From: an uncultured Acetobacteraceae bacterium | GTDB lineage: Bacteria > Pseudomonadota > Alphaproteobacteria > Acetobacterales > Acetobacteraceae | NCBI GenBank assembly: GCA_903839965.1 | Contig: CAIMEK010000213.1 | Location: 1-11,148 of the forward strand | Reading direction: 5' to 3' | DNA: 11,148 nt | Shown here: positions 7,116 to 11,148 of the stretch, piece by piece | How the letters are laid out: each line of letters begins with the position of its first letter | How positions within the stretch are numbered: the stretch's first letter is position 1 | Made by a program: the position numbers and the translations under genes | The notes under the pieces: model-generated | Told to the model about the DNA's origin: nothing | The model's input: only the letters and a program-made list of their open reading frames with translations | The model's database searches: none

Positions 7116-8186
7116 ATGATCACACGCAGGCAATGGATGCAGGCCGGCAGCGCCTTCGCGGCTGCGCTGGCGATCGGCGGGCGCGGCGCTGCGGCGCAGG
7201 GCGCCAGGGCGCTGCGGGTCGGCTTCGGGCAGAAGGCGATCAGTGCCAACCTGATCAACCTGCTGATCGGCGAGGTGCTCGGCTACAACGCCGCCGAAGG
7301 CTTCACCATCAAGGGCATGGCGCTTGGCGGCAACAACAACGTTCAGGTCGCGGTGGATCGCGGCGACGTCGATGTCGGCGTCGGCGTTCCCTCCTCCGGC
7401 CTGCCGATCCTGGCCAAGGGCGAATGGGAAGGCGCGCAGAATTTCTATGAGTACACCTATCCGTACAAATGGGACATCGCGGTCAAGCCGGGGTCGGCCG
7501 TCAAGGCGTATGCCGAGCTCAAAGGGAAAAACATCGGCGTGTCGGATTTCGGCGGCACCGAATACCCGGTGACGCGCAACGTGCTGCGCAGCCTCGGCCT
7601 GGACCCGGACCGGGACGTGAAGTGGACCTCGGTCGGCAACGGCGTGCCCGCCGGCGTCGCCCTGGAGCGCGGCGCGATCGATGCGCTGGCCTACTACGAT
7701 ACCGGGTTCGGCCAGATCGAGGCGACTGGCATCGCGCTCGCCTATCTGCCGCGCCCCGCCAACCTGCCGATGGTGGGCGGACAGTTCCTGATGGCGCAAC
7801 GCAAGCTGATCGTGACCGAACGCGCGCTGATGATCGGCTATGGCAGGTCGGTGGCGAAGGCCTCGGTGTTCCTGCTGGCCAACGCGACGGCCGGCGCCCT
7901 CGCCTTCCTGAAGATGTACCCGGAAACGGCGCCGCGCGGCAGTTCGCAGGAGGAAGGCGTCAAGTCGATCCTGGAGGCGATCAGCCGGCGGGTGAAGCTG
8001 TATGCCCCGCCCTATCCGGGCGCCAGGATGGGCAGCATCAATCCGGATGAATTCACCACCGAGGCCAGGATGAACGACCTCACGATCACCGGCCTCGATC
8101 GCTACTACACGAACGAACTGATCGACGCGATCAACGACTTCGACGCCCAGAAGATCCGGGCGGCCGCCCAGGCCTACAAGGGATGA
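7116..8186 (+). CDS. ABC transporter periplasmic substrate-binding protein (SsuA/THI5-like)
   Basis: This 356-aa exported protein has a signal peptide (residues 1 to about 28): MITRRQWMQAGSAFAAALAI followed by an Ala-rich AAAQ end. TRRQWMQ resembles a twin-arginine motif with Trp in place of the usual Phe, so export could be by Tat or Sec. The mature start ALRVGFGQKAISANLINLL and the later stretches GDVDVGVGVPSSGLPIL, ELKGKNIGVSDFGGTEY and RGAIDALAYYDTGFGQIE follow the order of NMT1/SsuA-type proteins for sulfonates, nitrate, aromatic acids or pyrimidine precursors. The ligand is unknown. GGGAG lies 7 bases before the ATG. The stop overlaps the SDR start (ATGA), which ties the importer to an intracellular oxidoreductase. 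Confidence 0.9.
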   Translation: MITRRQWMQAGSAFAAALAIGGRGAAAQGARALRVGFGQKAISANLINLLIGEVLGYNAAEGFTIKGMALGGNNNVQVAVDRGDVDVGVGVPSSGLPILAKGEWEGAQNFYEYTYPYKWDIAVKPGSAVKAYAELKGKNIGVSDFGGTEYPVTRNVLRSLGLDPDRDVKWTSVGNGVPAGVALERGAIDALAYYDTGFGQIEATGIALAYLPRPANLPMVGGQFLMAQRKLIVTERALMIGYGRSVAKASVFLLANATAGALAFLKMYPETAPRGSSQEEGVKSILEAISRRVKLYAPPYPGARMGSINPDEFTTEARMNDLTITGLDRYYTNELIDAINDFDAQKIRAAAQAYKG

Positions 8187-8863
8187 CGCAGCGGCGGGCG
8201 CTGGTGACCGGCGCGAGTTCCGGGATCGGCGCCGCCATCGCCGAACGGCTGTTGCAGGACGGGTGGACGGTCGTCGGGTTCAGCCGCTCGCGCCCGGCGA
8301 TCGCGCACGCGGCGTTCTCGCCCGTCGCCGTCGACCTGATGGACGCGGCGGCGGTGCGCGAGGCGCTGGCGGCGCTGGGGCCGGTGGACGCGCTGGTGCA
8401 TGCCGCCGGCGTGCTGCGCGTGGGAGCGCTGGCGGAGTTGCGCCCCGAGGACGGGCGGGAGATGTGGCGGCTGCATGTGGAGGCGTCGGTGCAACTGGTG
8501 ACGCACTTGGCGCCTGTGCTGCCGGATGGCGGGCGCATCGTGCTGATCGGCAGCCGGGTGGCGAACGGCGCGCCCGGACGCAGCCAGTATGCCGCGAGCA
8601 AGGCGGCGATGCTGGGTCTGGCGCGATCCTGGGCGGCCGAACTGGCGCCGCGCGGGATTACCGTGAACGTGGTCGCCCCCGGCGCCACCGATACGCCGAT
8701 GCTGCGCGACCCGGCGCGCAGCGGGGTGCCGCCGCGCATGCCGCCGATCGGGCGGTTCGTGCAGCCGCGGGAAGTGGCCGGGTTGACGGCTTTCCTGCTG
8801 GGCGACTGCGCGGGCAGCATCACGGGTCAGCAGATCGTCATGTGCGGCGGCGCATCGCTGTGA
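8183..8863 (+). CDS. Short-chain dehydrogenase/reductase (SDR)
   Basis: This 226-aa classical SDR is somewhat short for the family (usually about 250). The dinucleotide site is TGASSGIG (9-16) and the structural motif is HAAG (73-76, usually NNAG). The catalytic triad is S124 (IGSR), Y136 and K140 (QYAASK), and the PG-x-x-x-T region is present (APGATDTPM). The C-terminus ends with SITGQQIVMCGGASL in place of the common VDGG, but the fold appears complete. It should oxidise an alcohol or reduce a ketone with NAD(P). Its ATG overlaps the stop of the binding-protein gene, so it is part of the operon and probably acts on the imported compound or its breakdown product. It appears to be the last intact gene of the operon; no clear terminator follows. 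Confidence 0.92.
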   Translation: MTQRRALVTGASSGIGAAIAERLLQDGWTVVGFSRSRPAIAHAAFSPVAVDLMDAAAVREALAALGPVDALVHAAGVLRVGALAELRPEDGREMWRLHVEASVQLVTHLAPVLPDGGRIVLIGSRVANGAPGRSQYAASKAAMLGLARSWAAELAPRGITVNVVAPGATDTPMLRDPARSGVPPRMPPIGRFVQPREVAGLTAFLLGDCAGSITGQQIVMCGGASL

Positions 8864-8870
8864 TGGCGGC

Positions 8871-9000
8871 AACAAGGAGCGCGCGGCGAGCCCGGACGAG
8901 ATCGCGAACAGCGTGCTGTTCCTCGCTGCCGCCGAAGCCTCGTTCATGACGGGCAGCGCGGTGGCCGCCGATGGCGCCATGCCCACGGCGGGGGTTGCGC
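8871..9000 (+). pseudogene. C-terminal remnant of a second SDR gene
   Basis: Read in the frame beginning at 8871, the DNA encodes NKERAASPDEIANSVLFLAA, then AEASFMTGSAVAADGAMPTAG. This is the standard SDR tail: a P-E-E-I-A helix, VLFLA, EASF-x-TG and then VDGG. It has no SDR body in front of it, because the preceding bases belong to the intact SDR in another frame. The expected VDGG is AADGA. The frame then runs on past the likely ancestral end to a TAG at 9039-9041, over the 3' end of the convergent gene. It differs clearly from the tail of the intact SDR, so it is not a simple partial duplication of that gene. It is best read as the leftover of a deleted neighbouring or tandem SDR gene. Confidence 0.7.
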
Positions 9001-9022
9001 ATAGGCGCCAGCGGGCAATCGG

Positions 9023-9322
9023 TCAGGCCGGCGGCGCGTAGCCTTCCACGAGGGCCACCTCGCCCGTGCTGGCCGCCTGGCGCAGGCGAATCAGCGGGGC
9101 ATAGTCCGCGCTGTCGTAGAAGCGGCGCAACGCTGCCATGTCGGCGAATTCGAGGATGACGAGGCGATCCAGCGTGACATCGCCCTCCACCACGGTCAGT
9201 TCTCCGCCACGCACGATGTAGCGGCCCCCGAACCGGGCGATCATCGGCGCTACCTGCGCGCGGTAGGCGGCGAATTTTTCCGCATCGGTGACATGGATGT
9301 TGGCGATCAGGTAGGCGGGCAT
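9023..9322 (-). CDS. DUF1330 family small protein
   Basis: This 99-aa cytoplasmic protein matches DUF1330 in length and layout, a dimeric alpha-beta (ferredoxin-like) fold: MPAYLIANIHVTDAEKFAAY opens, then VAPMIARFGGRYIVRGG, a VVEGD turn, LVILEFADMAALRRFYDSADY, and a closing region with LRQAA and EGY. The biochemical role of the family is not established. The frame extends upstream to position 9430, but the GGAGG ribosome site (plus-strand 9328-9332) 5 bases before the ATG at 9322 and the family start MPAY fix the start. It is convergent with the operon and divergent from hcp. I see no strong promoter of its own, so whether it responds to the hcp operator is open. Confidence 0.85.
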   Translation of the reverse strand: MPAYLIANIHVTDAEKFAAYRAQVAPMIARFGGRYIVRGGELTVVEGDVTLDRLVILEFADMAALRRFYDSADYAPLIRLRQAASTGEVALVEGYAPPA

Positions 9323-9399
9323 CGGGGCCTCCGCGTCGGGCTGATGGGCCACTGGACAGGAATGGATTGTGCCGCGCAACCGGTGTTGCCGGCCAAGAT

Positions 9400-9451
9400 T
9401 GGCATTGACAGGTTCGTGATGGGCCCGCATAAAGTGGTATTGTCAATGCCA
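9400..9451. repeat. 11-bp perfect inverted repeat spanning the hcp promoter
   Basis: TGGCATTGACA at 9400-9410 recurs exactly on the other strand as TGTCAATGCCA at 9441-9451. The right copy is part of the 25-bp palindrome. Together with the left palindrome arm there are therefore three half-sites of the form TGG(C/T)ATTG, at 9400-9407, 9435-9442 and, inverted, 9444-9451. The two direct copies are 35 bp apart. The upstream copy covers the -35 box. Confidence 0.7.
9405..9433 (+). promoter_or_regulatory. hcp promoter (-35/-10)
   Basis: A perfect -35 box, TTGACA (9405-9410), is followed after 17 bp by CATAAA (9428-9433), which matches 4 of 6 consensus -10 bases. Transcription would start near 9440, inside the palindrome, leaving an untranslated leader of about 140 bases before the hcp ATG. 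No FNR-type TTGAT-N4-ATCAA site is seen in the gap. Confidence 0.6.
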
Positions 9452-9455
9452 CTTT
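9431..9455. promoter_or_regulatory. 25-bp palindromic operator over the hcp -10 box and start site
   Basis: Arms AAAGTGGTATTG and CAATGCCACTTT flank a single T. Eleven of twelve arm positions pair (the exception is T against G), giving 12-1-12 symmetry. It overlaps the last three bases of the -10 box and the predicted start site, the classic place for a repressor. NsrR, the nitric-oxide-sensing Rrf2 regulator that controls hcp in many proteobacteria, binds 11-1-11 palindromes. The arm shares the AAG...ATT pattern with that consensus but not the ATGC core, so the regulator may be NsrR-like or a different Rrf2-type protein. Confidence 0.6.
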
Positions 9456-9502
9456 TGGGGATGGGCGTTGCCGTGACCCGGTCGACGTGACCGAAAGTAG
9501 AT

Positions 9503-9519
9503 CGCCTGTATTCCAGGCG
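9503..9519 (+). other. Stem-loop in the hcp leader
   Basis: CGCCTG and CAGGCG pair perfectly around a TATTC loop, about 60 bases upstream of the hcp ATG. No U-tract follows, so it is not a terminator as it stands. A 10-bp perfect palindrome, AACATATGTT, lies at 9549-9558, just before the ribosome site (GAGG at 9564-9567). Confidence 0.3.
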
Positions 9520-9579
9520 GTGGTGCGGCGGCGCGTCCAATCGTCATCAACATATGTTCCACAGAGGAAATACTGCGCC

Positions 9580-11148
9580 ATGTTCTGCCATCAATGCGAG
9601 CAGACCGAACGATCCGCCGACGGCGACGGCTGCGCCACGGCGATAGGCTCGTGCGGAAAGAACGCGGAGACCGCCGAGCTGCAGGATCTGCTGCTGCATG
9701 CGGTCGAGGGCGTCGCGCAACAGGCCCAGGCCGCCCGACACCTCGGGGTGGCCGATGCGGGGGCGAGCCAGTTCATCCTGCACGCCGTGTTCACGACGCT
9801 GACCAATGTGAACTTCGATCCCGATCGTTTCGTGCCGCTGATCCGCCGGGCTGCCGCGGTTCGCGACCGCCTGCGCGCGGCGGCCGCGGCGGCCGCGCAT
9901 CGGCTTGGCAAGTCGGTGGAGACGCTGAGCGGCCCTGCCCTTTTCGAACCGGCGGCCGATCTGGAGGGGATGCTGGCGCAGGCCGCCAGCGTCGGCGTGC
10001 TCGCCGGGCGCGAACAGGTGGGCGATGACATCATCGGCCTGCGCTCGCTGGTGCTCTACGGGCTCAAGGGCGTCTGCGCCTATGCCTACCACGCCCAGGT
10101 GCTGGGCCACGTGCGGGAAGACATTTACGCCGGTGTGGAAGACACGCTGGTCTTTCTCGCCGATGCTCCGACCGACAGCGAAGCCCTGCTGGCGGCGGCG
10201 CTGCGGCTTGGCCGGCTCAACCTGACCGTGATGGAACTGCTGGATGCGGCCAACACCGGCACGTTCGGCATGCCCGAGCCGACGGTGGTGCGCATGACGC
10301 CGGTGCGCGGCAAGGCGATTCTGGCCTCCGGCCATGACCTGAAGGACCTGATGGCGCTGCTGCAGGCCACCAAGGACCAGGGGATCAACGTCTACACCCA
10401 TGGCGAGCTGCTGCCCGCGCACGCCTATCCGGCACTGAAGGCGTTTGCCCATCTGGTGGGCAATTACGGTGGCGCCTGGCAGGAGCAGCGGCTGGAGTTC
10501 GCGCAGTTCCCGGGCCCGATCGTGATGACGTCAAACTGCATCATCAAGCCGCACTCGTCCTACGCCGGCCGGGTGTTCACGCTCGGCCCGGTGGGCTGGC
10601 CGGGCGTGGCGCATATCGCCGACGATGACTTCGCGCCCGTGCTGGCGGCGGCCCACGCCCAACCCGGCTTCGCGACCGATGCGCCGAGCGAGACGGTGAC
10701 GGTGGGCTTTGCCCGCAACGCCGTGCTTGGCGTGGCCGAAACGGTGATCGCGGCGGTGCAGGCCGGGGCGATCAAACACTTCTTCCTGGTCGGCGGCTGC
10801 GACGGGGCGGCCCCCGGGCGCAACTACTTCACCGACTTCGCCGAGGCGGTGCCGCAGGATGCCGTGGTGCTGACGCTGGGTTGCGGCAAGTACCGCTTCA
10901 ATCGCAAGGATTTCGGCGAGATCGGCGGCATCCCGCGGCTGCTCGACCTGGGCCAGTGCAACGACGCCTACTCGGCCATCGTCATCGCCGGCGCGCTGGC
11001 CGGCGCGTTCAACTGCGGCATCAACGAGCTGCCGTTGTCGCTGATCGTGTCGTGGTTCGAGCAGAAGGCGATCGCGGTGCTGCTGACGCTGCTGGCGCTC
11101 GGCGTGCGCAACATCCGCCTCGGTCCCACCCTGCCCGCGTTCCTCACG
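9580..11148 (+). CDS. hcp: Hybrid cluster protein, class II (runs off window)
   Basis: 523 codons are visible without a stop; the family is about 550 residues, so only the last ~25 are missing. The N-terminus MFCHQCEQTERSADGDGC has C3, C6, C18 and C25 spaced C-x2-C-x11-C-x6-C, the class II pattern of E. coli Hcp. All ligands of the 4Fe-2S-2O hybrid cluster can be located: H252, E276, C320, C407 (the persulfide Cys in VGGCDGAAPGR), C435 (LGCGKYRFN), C460 (GQCND), E494 and K496. Hcp is a cytoplasmic enzyme that reduces nitric oxide (and hydroxylamine in vitro) and takes part in S-nitrosylation. Its usual partner, the reductase Hcr, would lie beyond the right edge if present. The start at 9580 fits the family start and is preceded by AGAGGAAA, 12 bases away, which is rather far. 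The gene appears intact. Confidence 0.97.
   Translation, partial: MFCHQCEQTERSADGDGCATAIGSCGKNAETAELQDLLLHAVEGVAQQAQAARHLGVADAGASQFILHAVFTTLTNVNFDPDRFVPLIRRAAAVRDRLRAAAAAAAHRLGKSVETLSGPALFEPAADLEGMLAQAASVGVLAGREQVGDDIIGLRSLVLYGLKGVCAYAYHAQVLGHVREDIYAGVEDTLVFLADAPTDSEALLAAALRLGRLNLTVMELLDAANTGTFGMPEPTVVRMTPVRGKAILASGHDLKDLMALLQATKDQGINVYTHGELLPAHAYPALKAFAHLVGNYGGAWQEQRLEFAQFPGPIVMTSNCIIKPHSSYAGRVFTLGPVGWPGVAHIADDDFAPVLAAAHAQPGFATDAPSETVTVGFARNAVLGVAETVIAAVQAGAIKHFFLVGGCDGAAPGRNYFTDFAEAVPQDAVVLTLGCGKYRFNRKDFGEIGGIPRLLDLGQCNDAYSAIVIAGALAGAFNCGINELPLSLIVSWFEQKAIAVLLTLLALGVRNIRLGPTLPAFLT

Noticed and set aside
9293..9490. Small plus-strand frame (65 codons) in the DUF1330-hcp gap
   Set aside because: It overlaps the DUF1330 start, the hcp promoter and the operator, and has no convincing ribosome site or family resemblance.
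1..11148. CRISPR array, tRNA or rRNA gene, insertion sequence, phage or attachment site
   Set aside because: No regularly spaced repeats, cloverleaf or rRNA-like stretches, transposase or integrase motifs were found by reading both strands. The only mobile-type trace is the SDR remnant, which needs no element to explain it.

Overview
The window is very GC-rich (visibly about two thirds G+C or more) and densely coded. It reads as a proteobacterial chromosome. The pointers are a class II hybrid cluster protein, which is the type of facultatively anaerobic proteobacteria, an anion:cation-symporter (ACS) type MFS transporter, E. coli-like -35/-10 boxes, and AGGAGG-like ribosome sites. A beta- or gammaproteobacterium (Burkholderiales or Xanthomonadales type) fits best, but the sequence alone does not settle the genus.

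Left edge (1-395, minus strand): a tiny two-gene unit. A 61-aa protein of unknown function stops directly before the start of a secreted STY0301-like protein, which runs off the window. About 200 bp of non-coding DNA follows, holding a good promoter (529-557) that reads rightward.

Centre (600-8863, plus strand): eight tightly packed genes that look like one operon. They encode an MFS organic-acid-type symporter, a COG3618 TIM-barrel amidohydrolase, an iron-type alcohol dehydrogenase, a leaderless Asp-box (sialidase-like) beta-propeller protein, a nitrate/sulfonate/taurine-type ABC importer (ATPase, permease, binding protein) and a short-chain dehydrogenase (SDR). Four junctions are overlaps or near-contacts (4265, 5468-5477, 6269-6272, 8183-8186), so co-translation is likely. 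The set resembles an uptake and catabolic module: two importers bring in one or two small organic, probably anionic, compounds; the hydrolase opens a lactone or similar bond; two dehydrogenases act on alcohol or carbonyl groups. I do not recognise this combination as a described pathway, and the substrate cannot be read from the sequence.

After the operon (8871-9000) lies the C-terminal tail of a second, different SDR without its body. It is a decayed gene remnant at the boundary between the operon and its neighbours.

Right edge (9023-11148): a small DUF1330 gene on the minus strand and, divergent from it, hcp (hybrid cluster protein, nitric oxide/nitrosative stress), cut by the window end. 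The 257-bp gap between them holds a well-formed promoter. A 25-bp near-perfect palindrome lies over its -10 box and start site, and a third copy of the half-site lies over its -35 box. This looks like a strong repressor operator of NsrR/Rrf2-like geometry.
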